Shown here: one piece after another, positions 15,310 through 24,701 of the stretch
Position numbering within the stretch: the first letter of the stretch is position 1
How the letters are laid out: each line of letters begins with the position of its first letter
Source: CALFXN01 sp964451935
Lineage (GTDB): Bacteria; Synergistota; Synergistia; Synergistales; Aminobacteriaceae
Direction of reading: 5' to 3'
Assembly (NCBI GenBank): GCA_964451935.1
Contig: CAYVKE010000006.1
Location: 1-64,000 of the forward strand
Length of the DNA stretch: 64,000 bases
The notes under the pieces: model-generated
What the model was told of the DNA's origin: nothing
The model's database searches: none
The model's input: only the letters and a program-made list of their open reading frames with translations
Translations under genes and position numbers: made by a program

Positions 15310-17313
15310 ATGAGTGTGTTCGTTATCCTGCTTTCGGCTATTACCGGCATTCTGGCGCTGGCGTATGGCTTCAAGACGTACCAGAAGATTATGCGGTTCC
15401 ATGTCGAAAATGATCGGATCGTCGAGCTTTCGGAGATTATTCATCGGGGTGCAATGGCGTTTTTGTATCGCGAGTATAAGTGGCTTTTTCCCTTTGTGAT
15501 CGTCGTCGCGGGCCTGCTTGGTTGGCAGGTGGGCGTCTCCTCCGCCGTGTGCTTTGTTTTGGGCGGGTTGTGCAGCGCCGCTTCCGGGTTCTTCGGAATG
15601 ATCGTCGCCACGAGGGCGAACGGGCGTACATCCTTCGCCGCTACGCTGGGCGTGAATGAGGCTCTCGGCGTCGCTTTCGGCGGGGGAAGCGTCATGGGAA
15701 TGTCCGTGGTCGGCATCGGCGTTCTTGGAATCGCCGTGTGCTACGTTCTGTTCGGCGATGCGAATATCATCACGAGCTTCGGCATGGGAGCCAGCTCCAT
15801 CGCCCTTTTTGCGCGCGTCGGCGGCGGCATCTATACGAAAGCGGCGGATGTCGGCGCAGATCTCGTCGGGAAGGTCGAAGCAGGCATTCCCGAGGACGAT
15901 CCGAGGAATCCCGCCGTTATCGCGGATAACGTTGGCGACAATGTCGGCGACATCGCGGGGATGGGAGCGGACCTTTTTGAATCCTACGTCAACTCGATAA
16001 TCGCCGCCATGGCCGTGGGCATTTCCGTGTACGGCGGACGCGGCGTCATGTATCCGCTTCTCATCTCTGCGGTTGGAATTGTCGCCGCTTTGCTTGGAAC
16101 GATGTTTGTGAAGGTTGATGGATCCGGCAACAAATATCTGCAGCCGTACATCGAGAAGATGAACAGGGGAAACCCTGCCGCGGCGCTTCGAAACGGGACC
16201 TTTGTGACGGGCGGGATTCTGATCGCGGTTTCGCTTGTTGTGACAAAGGCCATGCTCGGGGATCTCAACATCTTCTGGGCGGTTGTTTCCGGCGTCGTCG
16301 CCGGCGTGCTTATCGGCTTCGTGACCGAAATATACACTTCCGGCGATTATTCCTCCGTCAAGCACATCGCCCAGGCGTCCGAAACAGGCCCCGCGACCGT
16401 TATTCTTTCCGGAATCGCGGTCGGCATGAAGTCGACCGTCATCCCGGTCTTTCTGGTCTGCGCATCCATCCTTATCAGCTTCAAGTTCGGCGGACTGTAC
16501 GGCATCGCCTGCGCCGCAGTCGGGATGCTTTCGATCACCGGCATGGCGCTGAGCGTCGACGCGTACGGACCTATCGCCGATAACGCCGGCGGCATTTCGG
16601 AAATGAGCCACCTTCCGCCGGAAGTCCGGAAGATCACCGACAAGCTCGATTCCATCGGCAATACGACGGCTGCGATGGGAAAGGGACTCGCCATCGGATC
16701 CGCAGCGCTGACGGCGCTGGCGCTTTTTGTCGCGTATGCGCACTCCGTCAAACTGTCGACGATTGACCTTCAGGATCCGAAAGTCATGGCAGGTCTCTTT
16801 ATCGGCGGCATGCTGCCTTTCCTCTTCAGCGCCCTGTCCATTGAAGCCGTCGGTCAGGCGGCGCAGGCCATGATCGACGAGGTCCGGCGGCAGTTCAAGG
16901 AGATTCCCGGAATTATGGAAGGAACCGCACGCCCGGAATACGAGAAGTGCGTCGATATTTCGACCGCCGCAGCGTTGAAAAAGATGGTTATCCCCGGTCT
17001 CCTTGCGGTCGTCTCTCCGGTGCTGACGGGATATATCCTCGGCGCACAGGCGCTGGGCGGACTTCTCGGCGGCTCCATCGTCACCGGCGTCATGCTTGCG
17101 ATTTTCATGGCGAACTCGGGCGGCGCCTGGGATAACGCGAAAAAGTACATCGAAGAAGGGCATCACGGCGGGAAGAAGACGCCGCAACACGCCGCGGCCG
17201 TCGTCGGCGACACTGTGGGCGATCCTTTCAAGGACACGGCGGGCCCGAGCCTCAATATCCTCATCAAGCTCATGTCCGTTATCGCGCTTGTCCTGGCGCC
17301 GCTCTTCATATAA
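15310..17313 (+). CDS. hppA: Membrane-bound ion-pumping pyrophosphatase, K+-dependent type
   Basis: The enzyme hydrolyses cytoplasmic pyrophosphate and pumps H+ or Na+ out, saving energy from biosynthesis. The 667-residue protein has about 16 membrane segments. Catalytic blocks are DVGADLVGKVEAGIPEDDPRNPA, DNVGDNVGDIAGMGADLFES and GDTVGDPFKDTAGPSLN. In SIGNTTAAMGKG (about residue 450) the sequence is AA where K+-independent enzymes have Lys, which marks the K+-dependent subfamily. Whether it pumps Na+ or H+ cannot be read safely. The ATG at 15310 follows GGGGAGG; the upstream frame to 15229 overlaps the promoter and is rejected. Confidence 0.96.
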   Translation: MSVFVILLSAITGILALAYGFKTYQKIMRFHVENDRIVELSEIIHRGAMAFLYREYKWLFPFVIVVAGLLGWQVGVSSAVCFVLGGLCSAASGFFGMIVATRANGRTSFAATLGVNEALGVAFGGGSVMGMSVVGIGVLGIAVCYVLFGDANIITSFGMGASSIALFARVGGGIYTKAADVGADLVGKVEAGIPEDDPRNPAVIADNVGDNVGDIAGMGADLFESYVNSIIAAMAVGISVYGGRGVMYPLLISAVGIVAALLGTMFVKVDGSGNKYLQPYIEKMNRGNPAAALRNGTFVTGGILIAVSLVVTKAMLGDLNIFWAVVSGVVAGVLIGFVTEIYTSGDYSSVKHIAQASETGPATVILSGIAVGMKSTVIPVFLVCASILISFKFGGLYGIACAAVGMLSITGMALSVDAYGPIADNAGGISEMSHLPPEVRKITDKLDSIGNTTAAMGKGLAIGSAALTALALFVAYAHSVKLSTIDLQDPKVMAGLFIGGMLPFLFSALSIEAVGQAAQAMIDEVRRQFKEIPGIMEGTARPEYEKCVDISTAAALKKMVIPGLLAVVSPVLTGYILGAQALGGLLGGSIVTGVMLAIFMANSGGAWDNAKKYIEEGHHGGKKTPQHAAAVVGDTVGDPFKDTAGPSLNILIKLMSVIALVLAPLFI

Positions 17314-17347
17314 CCGAAGGTCGATTGCTGTCCCGTAGGACATAGGG

Positions 17348-17384
17348 CGGGGGGAGGGACGACGGTCCTTCCCCCCGTATTTTC
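17348..17384 (+). terminator. Intrinsic terminator of hppA
   Basis: A GC-rich 12- to 13-bp stem (about 17348-17360 with 17365-17377, one G-U pair) is followed by TATTTTCTTT. It separates hppA from dnaG. Confidence 0.85.
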
Positions 17385-17404
17385 TTTGAGAAGGGGGGGG
17401 CTTT

Positions 17405-19129
17405 GTGTCGGATTCGGTTCGACTCATCAAGGAAAGGCTGGATATCGTCGAACTCATCGGAGAATATGTCAGGCTCAGGAAGGCGGGGAAGAATTATCAG
17501 GGATTGTGCCCCTTTCATTCGGAAAAGACCCCTTCCTTCTCTGTCTCCCAGGAACGGCAGACGTACCACTGTTTCGGGTGCAACAGGGGAGGGGACATCT
17601 TCAGCTTCCTTATGGAAATTGAAGGGGTGGACTTTTCCGAGGCGCTGGAAAATCTCGCGGGAAGAGCCGGAGTGGAACTCCCCAAACATGAACGCTTTCA
17701 GACGAGATCTCTTTCGGACGTTATGGAAATGGCGTCGCAATGGTTTCGTGATCGTCTCCGGGAGAACGACGGAGATGTCGCGCGCGCGTATCTGAAGCGG
17801 CGGAACCTTTGCGCTCCGGAAATCATCGAGCGTTTTTCAATCGGATGGGCCCCCTCCGCATGGGACGGACTCTGGACCTTTCTTCGAAAGAAAGGCGTAG
17901 CCGAAAAGGACGCGACCGACTGCGGCCTCGTCATGCAGGGCAAGCACGGAGTTTACGATCGTTTCAGGGGACGCGTCATCTTTCCGATCCGGGACGGATC
18001 CGGCAGGCTCGTTGCATTCGGCGGCCGAATCATCGACGGAGAGGGCGCCAAGTACATCAATAGTCCGGAGGGGATCCTGTACAGCAAGAGGAGAACCCTG
18101 TATCTTCTGGATAAGGCGAAGCAATCTATCCGCGAGAAGAAGCGCGTGATCCTGGTCGAGGGGTATATGGACGCTCTTCGCCTTCAGATCAACGAATACA
18201 CGGAAACGGTCGCCTCCCTTGGCACCGCATTGACAGAGGAGCAGGCGCAACAACTGAACCGCCTCTCGGACCGCTGTTGCATCTGCTATGACGCCGATGC
18301 CGCAGGGCAGGAGGCGACGATCCGGAGCATGTACATCCTCCAGAAGACGGGGCTTTCCGTTTCGGTCGTCCAGATCCCGGTCGGCAAAGATCCGGACGAG
18401 CTTCTGCAAAGCGTCGACGGCCCCGCTCTGTTTGAAGAAGCATTGCGGAAGGCGCTTCCTCTCGTGTCGTATCACATAGCGGCGCGGCGCGCCATGCTTG
18501 ATGCTCCGGAAACAAGAAAGAAAGCGACCGAGGATATCGTTGAAGGACTGCGCAACCTCGGGCCTGTCGACGCGGAGCCGTTTCTTTCGAAGGCTTCCGA
18601 GGCGCTTGGCCTGTTCCCGCACGTTCTCCGGGAGATCCTCTATGAAGGCGGTTCAAAAAAAGTCGAAAACACGGCCTCTCGCGGCGCACAGGCGCAGAAG
18701 AACGCCGTCCAAGATTTCGCAGACTGCCCCGCCATGGAAGCGGCGCTCTGTTTCATGCTCTGGCGCGATATAAAAAGACGCAGGGAAAGCGACCCTCACG
18801 CCCTGCTTGGGCTATTTTCAGACGATACCGTCCGGGCGGTCGCCGAAGCGATTCTCTCGGGGGCTTCCGTTCAGGATCTTGAGTCCCAGTGGCTGTCCAT
18901 GGGGGAAACGACGCCTTTGCACATCCTTGCGCTGGGCGGTGAAACGGCCGATACTTTCGGCGGATTGAACGGCTGGGACGCGCTTGTCTCCGAACTCGGG
19001 CGAAAACGCGACAAGCGGGAGTATGAAACCTTGAAGAAGGTCATGCAACATGGCGCAGCCACTCCGGCGGATATCGCGCGGTTTCGGGAACTGGCCGTCG
19101 CCCTCAAGGGAATGGGAAGGAGCAATTGA
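17405..19129 (+). CDS. dnaG: DNA primase
   Basis: DnaG lays down RNA primers at the replication fork. The zinc domain CPFHSEKTPSFSV...YHCFGC (about residues 37-63) gives the CHCC set. The TOPRIM core has VILVEGYMDALRL (about 247-259) with the catalytic Glu and CYDADAAGQEA with the DxD metal site. The C-terminal part is the helicase-binding region. It has 574 residues. The start is GTG, with a G-rich ribosome-binding site after GAGAA. The usual neighbour rpoD is not present; an rqcP-eno unit follows. Confidence 0.97.
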   Translation: MSDSVRLIKERLDIVELIGEYVRLRKAGKNYQGLCPFHSEKTPSFSVSQERQTYHCFGCNRGGDIFSFLMEIEGVDFSEALENLAGRAGVELPKHERFQTRSLSDVMEMASQWFRDRLRENDGDVARAYLKRRNLCAPEIIERFSIGWAPSAWDGLWTFLRKKGVAEKDATDCGLVMQGKHGVYDRFRGRVIFPIRDGSGRLVAFGGRIIDGEGAKYINSPEGILYSKRRTLYLLDKAKQSIREKKRVILVEGYMDALRLQINEYTETVASLGTALTEEQAQQLNRLSDRCCICYDADAAGQEATIRSMYILQKTGLSVSVVQIPVGKDPDELLQSVDGPALFEEALRKALPLVSYHIAARRAMLDAPETRKKATEDIVEGLRNLGPVDAEPFLSKASEALGLFPHVLREILYEGGSKKVENTASRGAQAQKNAVQDFADCPAMEAALCFMLWRDIKRRRESDPHALLGLFSDDTVRAVAEAILSGASVQDLESQWLSMGETTPLHILALGGETADTFGGLNGWDALVSELGRKRDKREYETLKKVMQHGAATPADIARFRELAVALKGMGRSN

Positions 19130-19155
19130 AATGAGAAGCGTTGATTTGTTATACT
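19126..19155 (+). promoter_or_regulatory. Promoter of the rqcP-eno-ridA-rex unit
   Basis: TTGAAA (19126-19131), an 18-base spacer and TATACT (19150-19155). The -35 box overlaps the dnaG stop codon, and the -10 lies 26 bases before the rqcP ATG. Confidence 0.65.
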
Positions 19156-19180
19156 CTGTCGGGTTTGTGTACGCCGGAAC

Positions 19181-19459
19181 ATGATTCGCGTCGATCTCTT
19201 TCTGAAACTTTCAAGGCTTGTAAAACGACGAACCATCGCGCAGGAGATGGCGGATATCGGGGCCGTGCGCGTCAATGATCGCGTTGCAAAGCCCTCGACT
19301 CCGGTTCGGAAGGGCGATGTCGTCGATATCGCGTATACGGCGCGTGTCGTGCGCATTCGCGTCAATGAGGATGAAGAAGCGCGTCTCAGAAGGCCCGGCC
19401 TCGTTCCGTTCGACGTTCTTGAAGAGCGGAAGGTCGATCCGGCGACGCGCCCTTGGTGA
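19181..19459 (+). CDS. rqcP: S4-domain RNA-binding protein, RqcP/HslR-like
   Basis: RqcP (B. subtilis YabO) helps RqcH add alanine tails to nascent chains on stalled 50S subunits. The 92-residue protein matches this class from the start: RVDLFLKLSRLVKRRTIAQEMAD, then GAVRVNDRVAKPS and VRKGDVVDI, the S4 fold with its basic RNA-binding face. The C-terminal tail (about 30 residues) is charged. HslR of proteobacteria is the closest alternative. The start is ATG at 19181 with a weak ribosome-binding site. It is first in a unit with eno. Confidence 0.87.
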   Translation: MIRVDLFLKLSRLVKRRTIAQEMADIGAVRVNDRVAKPSTPVRKGDVVDIAYTARVVRIRVNEDEEARLRRPGLVPFDVLEERKVDPATRPW

Positions 19460-19501
19460 TTGATGCCTGTTCCCGCAAGGCGGGAAGAAGGGGGGAACCA
19501 C

Positions 19502-20782
19502 ATGAGTGCGATTATCGGAGTCCATGGTCGCGAAATACTTGATTCCCGGGGCAACCCGACCATCGAGGCCGAAGTCTGGCTGGAAAGCGGCGTGATCGGA
19601 ACGGCGGCTGTTCCGTCCGGAGCGTCCACCGGAAGTTTCGAAGCGGTCGAGATCCGTGACGGGGGGCCGAGATACGGGGGAAAGGGCGTCCTGTGCGCTG
19701 TTTCCGCAGTCAATGACACGATTGGGCCCGAGATCATAGGCATGGACGCTTCGTCGCAGGAAGAGATCGATGCCGCCATGATCGCTCTGGATGGAACGGC
19801 GAACAAATCCCGTCTTGGCGCGAACGCGATTCTGGGCGTTTCCCTCGCGTGCGCCCGGGCTGCGGCCCGGGAACAGGATCTCCCGCTCTGGTCGTACATC
19901 GGAGGACTCGGCCCGTTTGTGCTTCCGACCCCGATGATGAATATCATCAACGGCGGAGCACACGCCGACAATACGCTCGATATCCAGGAGTTCATGATCG
20001 TCCCCGTAGGCGCGTCGAGCTTTCCCGAGGGATTGCGCATGGCGGTCGAGGTCTATCATTGCCTCAAGGGGATACTCAAGAAGAAAGGACTGAGCACAGG
20101 GGTGGGCGATGAGGGCGGTTTCGCGCCGAACCTCTCGACGAACCGTGAAGCTCTTTCCCTTATCGTTGAAGCTGTTGCGAAAGCCGGGTATGCGCCCGGA
20201 AAAGACATCTCTCTTGCCCTCGACGTGGCTGCGTCGGAACTTTTCAAGGACGGCGCGTATTCCTTCGAGGGAGAAAAGCGGACATTCACGCCGGAAGAGC
20301 TTGTCGGATACTACGAGACCCTCGCAACGGAATTTCCCGTCATCTCCATCGAAGACGGCATGGCGGAGGACGACTGGAACGGCTGGGGCCTGATCACGAA
20401 GCGCCTTGGATCGCGCCTTCAGATCGTAGGAGACGATCTCTTCGTGACCAATCCGGAACGCCTTGCGAGGGGGATCCGAGAGGGAATTGCGAATTCCGTT
20501 CTGGTCAAGCTGAACCAGATCGGGACGCTGACGGAGACGCTTCGGGTTATCGATATGGCCGTCAGGAACGGATATTCTCCCGTCATATCGCATCGCTCGG
20601 GAGAGACCGACGACTCTTTCATCAGCGATCTTGCGGTCGCAACGGCGGCCGGTCAGATCAAGACGGGAGCCCCGGCGAGAATCGACCGCGTGGCGAAGTA
20701 CAATCAACTGTTGCGCATTCATGAAGAGCTGGGGGACCGAAGCGAGTATGCCGGGAAAACGCGGATTCGCTCCGGCGTCTAG
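19502..20782 (+). CDS. eno: Enolase
   Basis: Enolase interconverts 2-phosphoglycerate and phosphoenolpyruvate. The 426-residue protein has REILDSRGNPTIEAEV at the N-terminus, the catalytic and Mg2+ positions in GDEGGFAPN, ISIEDGMAEDDW and VGDDLFVTN, the catalytic Lys in LVKLNQIGTLTET, and the signature SHRSGETDDSFISDLAV. The ATG at 19502 is preceded by AAGGGGGG. It follows rqcP by 42 bases and leads into ridA and rex. Confidence 0.98.
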   Translation: MSAIIGVHGREILDSRGNPTIEAEVWLESGVIGTAAVPSGASTGSFEAVEIRDGGPRYGGKGVLCAVSAVNDTIGPEIIGMDASSQEEIDAAMIALDGTANKSRLGANAILGVSLACARAAAREQDLPLWSYIGGLGPFVLPTPMMNIINGGAHADNTLDIQEFMIVPVGASSFPEGLRMAVEVYHCLKGILKKKGLSTGVGDEGGFAPNLSTNREALSLIVEAVAKAGYAPGKDISLALDVAASELFKDGAYSFEGEKRTFTPEELVGYYETLATEFPVISIEDGMAEDDWNGWGLITKRLGSRLQIVGDDLFVTNPERLARGIREGIANSVLVKLNQIGTLTETLRVIDMAVRNGYSPVISHRSGETDDSFISDLAVATAAGQIKTGAPARIDRVAKYNQLLRIHEELGDRSEYAGKTRIRSGV

Positions 20783-20812
20783 CCCCGTACATATCCCGAG
20801 GAGGTGTGTTCC

Positions 20813-21193
20813 TTGAAACATATCATTGCGACAAAGAAAGCTCCTGCGGCTGTCGGTCCGTACAACCAGGCGATCGTCGCCGGCGACTTCGTTTTTTGTT
20901 CCGGTCAGATCCCCATTGATCCCGAGACAGGGGCGATGGTCAACGGCGGTTTCGCCGAGCAAACGGAACAGGTTTTGAAAAACGTCAGCGCCGTTTTATC
21001 CGCGGAGAACCTTACGCTCCTGAACGTTGTCAAGGCGACGGTATTCGCTACGGATATGGCTGCATTCCCGGTCGTCAACGAAGTGTACGCCCGCTTTTTC
21101 GATAAGGAGCCGCCGGCGCGTTCGTTTGTCCAGGTAGCAGCGTTGCCGAAGGGCGCGCTCGTGGAGATCGAGGTCATTGCATACAAGGGATAA
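20813..21193 (+). CDS. ridA: RidA family enamine/imine deaminase
   Basis: RidA hydrolyses reactive enamines and imines, such as 2-aminoacrylate released by PLP enzymes like threonine dehydratase, to keto acids and ammonia. The protein of 126 residues begins KHIIATKKAPAAVGPYNQAIV and has the signature FCSGQIPIDPETG, the conserved Arg in PARSFVQVAALPKGALVEIEVIAY and the terminal Glu. The start is TTG at 20813, eight bases after AGGAGG. The 3' end lies 37 bases before the rex start. Confidence 0.95.
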   Translation: MKHIIATKKAPAAVGPYNQAIVAGDFVFCSGQIPIDPETGAMVNGGFAEQTEQVLKNVSAVLSAENLTLLNVVKATVFATDMAAFPVVNEVYARFFDKEPPARSFVQVAALPKGALVEIEVIAYKG

Positions 21194-21230
21194 CGAGGGC
21201 GGACGCATACTGGGACGGAGGGCGGAAAGC

Positions 21231-21857
21231 ATGAGGATTGCGGAGCCGACGGTGGAACGGTTGGTCCAGTACCATCGTCTGCTGGAACAACTTTCCTCCG
21301 AGGGGAGAAAGGTTGTTTCGTCGCAAGAGATCGGTCAGATGTTGTCTCTCAAGGCAAGTCAGGTGCGGAAGGATCTGTCCTATTTCGGCGAAATCGGGAA
21401 ACGCGGTGTTGGGTATCACGTTGATCGGCTTTTCGAACATATCAGCGGTATTCTGGCGTCACCGAAAAAATGGCCGATCGCGCTGGTCGGTGTCGGAAGG
21501 CTCGGCGAAGCGTTGCTGGGACATCGCGCCTTCAGAAGCGAGAAATTTGACATCCAGGTCTTGTTCGACGTCGATCCGGAGAAGGTCGGGACGAACGTCA
21601 TGGGAATCCCCTGTTACCATATGGACACAGCGGCGGAGGTGATACGCCGTCTCGGAATACAGGTGATCATTCTGACTGCGCCGTCTTCCGTCGCGCAGCT
21701 TTGTGTCGATACCTTGACGTCGGCGGGCGGCGTCAGGGGGATATTGAATTTCTCCCCCGTTTCCATCGTGACGCCGCCCGATGTCCTTGTCTACAGCGTC
21801 GATATTTCGGTGGAACTGGAAAAACTTCTGTTTTACCTCAAGGACCGCGAAGAATGA
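21231..21857 (+). CDS. rex: Redox-sensing transcriptional repressor Rex
   Basis: Rex represses fermentation and respiration genes and is released when the NADH/NAD+ ratio rises. The N-terminal winged helix (about residues 1-75) contains VSSQEIGQMLSLKASQVRKDLSYFG with GVGYHVDRL, the family's DNA-reading region. The Rossmann domain starts with VGVGRLGEALL and has VLFDVDPEKVG. It has 208 residues. The ATG at 21231 is preceded by GGAGGGCGG. No clear Rex operator (TTGTGA and its inverse) stands before any gene in the window. Confidence 0.96.
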   Translation: MRIAEPTVERLVQYHRLLEQLSSEGRKVVSSQEIGQMLSLKASQVRKDLSYFGEIGKRGVGYHVDRLFEHISGILASPKKWPIALVGVGRLGEALLGHRAFRSEKFDIQVLFDVDPEKVGTNVMGIPCYHMDTAAEVIRRLGIQVIILTAPSSVAQLCVDTLTSAGGVRGILNFSPVSIVTPPDVLVYSVDISVELEKLLFYLKDREE

Positions 21858-21883
21858 CCCTTTTCGCGGAGGGATGGTACAAT
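21854..21883 (+). promoter_or_regulatory. Candidate promoter of yajC-secDF
   Basis: ATGACC (21854-21859), an 18-base spacer and TACAAT (21878-21883) lie right after rex. The -35 match is partial. Confidence 0.45.
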
Positions 21884-21934
21884 AAGCGTCGGATTATGCG
21901 GCGGGACTTACATTAATAGAGGAGGCGTGTGTCT

Positions 21935-22300
21935 TTGAATCAGCAACAATGCGGACAATTGGCGGGAGGTGAGGGCGGAGCGCAGGGCGGCATCCTCGGG
22001 ATGTTGTTTCCTCTGGCCCTTTTCGTTCTCATTTTTTATTTCTTCATCATTCGTCCTCAGAAGAAACGGCAAAAGCAGCACGACGAGCTTCTTGCGTCGA
22101 TGACCCGGGGAGACCAGGTCGTGACCGCCGGAGGCTTCTTCGGGTATATCCGCGAGGTGAAGGAAGACAGTTTCATCATTGAGATCTCCGACGGGGTGAA
22201 AGTCAGAATCCTCAAGTCCTCCATTTCGAGCAAGCGTCCCGCCGACGTCGCGAAGACTTCGGGCGATGCTCCTGCGAAGGAAGATACATCAGGAAAATAG
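21935..22300 (+). CDS. yajC: Preprotein translocase subunit YajC
   Basis: YajC associates with SecDF at the SecYEG translocon. The 121-residue protein has a single membrane segment (MLFPLALFVLIFYFFII) followed at once by RPQKKRQKQHDELLASMTRGDQVVTAGG, the family hallmark, and ends with a short charged tail. The start is TTG at 21935, nine bases after GGAGG; the GTG at 21929 is too close to it. It is followed by a strong hairpin and then secD. Confidence 0.94.
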   Translation: MNQQQCGQLAGGEGGAQGGILGMLFPLALFVLIFYFFIIRPQKKRQKQHDELLASMTRGDQVVTAGGFFGYIREVKEDSFIIEISDGVKVRILKSSISSKRPADVAKTSGDAPAKEDTSGK

Positions 22301-22320
22301 CAGCCATCTATGTTACGGAG

Positions 22321-22372
22321 CAAACAAATATAGCGGTAGAACGTTCCCCGCTATATTTGTTTGTTTTTGTGT
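22321..22372 (+). terminator. Intrinsic terminator between yajC and secD
   Basis: A perfect 16-bp stem, CAAACAAATATAGCGG (22321-22336) with its complement (22348-22363), is followed by TTTTTGTGTTTT. It should reduce readthrough from yajC into secD, although the three genes work together. Confidence 0.88.
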
Positions 22373-22412
22373 TTTACCATTCTGAAGTCGTTCGTATGAG
22401 GAGGAGTTTGGG

Positions 22413-23792
22413 ATGTTGAGAAAGGACCGGTGGCGGCTCGGAATCGTATTTCTTGTCGTAGTGGTCGCCCTCGTCGCTGTGTTCCCCGTGAACGGGAGGA
22501 TCAAGCTCGGCCTTGACCTGAAAGGCGGAGCGCATATCGTCCTCCAGGCGAAAGGGACGCCGGATAATCCGGTAAACGAGGATAGTGTCGCACGTTTGCT
22601 CGCTGTGCTTCGCAACAGGATTGATCAGTACGGCGTAGCGGAACCAGTCATTCAGCGCCAGGGAAAGGACCGAGTCATTATCGATCTTCCCGGCATACAG
22701 GATCCTGATGCGGCGCTTGAGCTGATCGGGAAAACGGCTCTTCTTGAGTTTCGGAAGGTTCTCGAAACGACGCAGCCTGTTCCGCCGGGACCCCAGCGAA
22801 AGAATTACGATAGCGATGACGAGTTCAATCAGGCGAAGAGACGTTGGGATTCGGCGAAGGCCGAGATCGATGCGCAACGGGATGAGTTGAAGAAGAAGGC
22901 GAACCCGTTCGAAGGAGTCATTGTCGCCTCCGACGCGGAAGGACGGGCGTTCCTGCTGGGAAAGGCCCTTGTCAGCGGAAAGCATCTCAAGGACGCGAAA
23001 ACGTCATACGACAATATTGGGCGTCCCGTCGTCACTCTCGCCTTCAATTCCGACGGGGCGAATCTCTTTGACAAGGCGACGGCCGACAACGTCGGGAAAC
23101 AGATCGCTATCGTCCTGGACGGCATAGTCGTCTCCGCTCCGGTGGTTCAGGAGCGCATCAGCGGAGGAAATGCGCAGATATCCGGTCGTTTCTCCGTGCC
23201 GGAAGCCCAGCGCCTTGCGATTATGCTCCGGGCGGGCGCGCTTCCCGTCGCCGTTGAAGTTGTAGAAAACAGAGCCGTCGGGCCGAGCCTCGGCGCTGAT
23301 TCCATTCAGTCGGGATTGAGAGCAGGGATCGTCGGGGCGATACTCGTGTTCCTGTTCATGTTGTTGTATTACCGTTTTCTCGGATTGGCGGCGGACTGCG
23401 CTCTCGCCGTGGCCATACTTCTTCTTTTCGCGGGAATGATCGCCGTCAAGTCGACGCTGACGATGCCCGGAATCGCCGGGATCGTTCTTACGATAGGCAT
23501 GGCGGTCGACGGCAACGTGCTTATTTATGAACGGATGAAAGAAGAACTGCGGGCAGGAAAAACCCGCTTCGCGGCGATCGACGCCGGTTTCAGAAAAGCG
23601 TTGGCGACGATTCTGGACTCGAATATCACCACACTCATCGCAGGGGCGGTATTGTTCTATTTCGGGAGCGGACCTGTGCGCGGATTCGCTGTTACGCTCA
23701 GCATAGGTATTGTCGCAAGCGTCTTTTGCAACGTCGTGGTGACCCGGGCTTTGCTTCAAGTCTTCTCCGGCCTGCGGACGCATCGGTCCTGA
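22413..23792 (+). CDS. secD: Protein translocase subunit SecD
   Basis: SecD with SecF uses the ion gradient to pull exported proteins across the membrane. The 459-residue protein has an N-terminal membrane helix, the family block KLGLDLKGGAHIVLQA, the periplasmic P1 region (RNRIDQYGVAEPVIQRQG onward) and five C-terminal membrane segments with GIAGIVLTIGMAVDGNVLIYERMKEELRAG, which holds the conserved Asp. GAGGAGGAG precedes the ATG. SecF follows after 15 bases. Confidence 0.97.
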   Translation: MLRKDRWRLGIVFLVVVVALVAVFPVNGRIKLGLDLKGGAHIVLQAKGTPDNPVNEDSVARLLAVLRNRIDQYGVAEPVIQRQGKDRVIIDLPGIQDPDAALELIGKTALLEFRKVLETTQPVPPGPQRKNYDSDDEFNQAKRRWDSAKAEIDAQRDELKKKANPFEGVIVASDAEGRAFLLGKALVSGKHLKDAKTSYDNIGRPVVTLAFNSDGANLFDKATADNVGKQIAIVLDGIVVSAPVVQERISGGNAQISGRFSVPEAQRLAIMLRAGALPVAVEVVENRAVGPSLGADSIQSGLRAGIVGAILVFLFMLLYYRFLGLAADCALAVAILLLFAGMIAVKSTLTMPGIAGIVLTIGMAVDGNVLIYERMKEELRAGKTRFAAIDAGFRKALATILDSNITTLIAGAVLFYFGSGPVRGFAVTLSIGIVASVFCNVVVTRALLQVFSGLRTHRS

Positions 23793-23807
23793 GAGGAGGA
23801 GCAGGGG

Positions 23808-24677
23808 ATGAAAACGGCATATTTCGATTTCATGGGGAATAGACGTCTTGCGCTTCTTATAAGCGGAATAATGATTGCGGCAAGCTTTTTCTTCCTGGTG
23901 ACGAAAGGACTGAATCTCGGGATAGATTTCACCGGCGGCAACCTGGTGCGCGTGGAATTCGAGAAAGACGTCAGCGTTGCCGATGTGCGCGGTGCTCTTG
24001 AGAAGAACAATCAGGGAAATGCAGTCATTCAGGCATACAGCAATAACGGCGTAATAATCCGGATCGCTGCCGATAAAGAAGAAGACCGGAAGGTTCTTGG
24101 GGAAACGATACGGGCGAGTTTCCCGAGCGCTAAAATCGTCGGATACGAAAAAGTCGGTCCCGTCGTCGGTTCCGAGCTTCGACAGGAAGCGATCATTGCG
24201 CTCTGTATAGCGCTTGTGGGTATCCTGCTCTATGTCACAGTGCGCTTCCAGTTTCGCTTCGCCGTGGTCAGCGTCCTTGCCCTTGTGCACGATTCGATTA
24301 TCACGATAGGAGCCTTCAGTCTGACGGGTATGGAAGTGTCATCGACATTCATCGCTGCGATCCTTACCATAGTCGGATATTCGCTGAACGACACCATTGT
24401 CGTGCTTGACAGGGTTCGTGAGAACTGGAAGGACGTACGGAGCAAAGGACTCATTACCGTTCTCAACGATTCCATAAACCAGACGTTGTCGCGGACCATC
24501 AATACGTCATTAACGACGTTGCTTCCTGTGTTTGCGCTCTTTTTCATGGGCGGGCCGGTCGTTCGTCCATTCTCGTTCGCCATGCTTGTGGGACTGGTGG
24601 TCGGGACGTATAGCTCCATTTTCATTGCGGCTGCATTGTTGGCGGAATGGGCGATCTATTCCCCCCAAGAACACTGA
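23808..24677 (+). CDS. secF: Protein translocase subunit SecF
   Basis: SecF pairs with SecD. It has 289 residues, with an N-terminal helix, LNLGIDFTGGNLVRVEFE, a short periplasmic domain, and the membrane block TIVGYSLNDTIVVLDRVRENW containing the conserved Asp-Arg region. AGGAGGAG lies before the ATG. It is last in the secDF unit and is followed by a terminator. Confidence 0.97.
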   Translation: MKTAYFDFMGNRRLALLISGIMIAASFFFLVTKGLNLGIDFTGGNLVRVEFEKDVSVADVRGALEKNNQGNAVIQAYSNNGVIIRIAADKEEDRKVLGETIRASFPSAKIVGYEKVGPVVGSELRQEAIIALCIALVGILLYVTVRFQFRFAVVSVLALVHDSIITIGAFSLTGMEVSSTFIAAILTIVGYSLNDTIVVLDRVRENWKDVRSKGLITVLNDSINQTLSRTINTSLTTLLPVFALFFMGGPVVRPFSFAMLVGLVVGTYSSIFIAAALLAEWAIYSPQEH

Positions 24678-24701
24678 CGTCGTTTGCCTGGAGTGCGAAA
24701 G

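Noticed and set aside
15304..17457. A 717-codon open frame on the minus strand opposite hppA
   Set aside because: It lies fully antisense to a well-conserved membrane pyrophosphatase and its product is low-complexity, rich in Arg, Asp and His with no family motif. It reflects the codon bias of the real gene.
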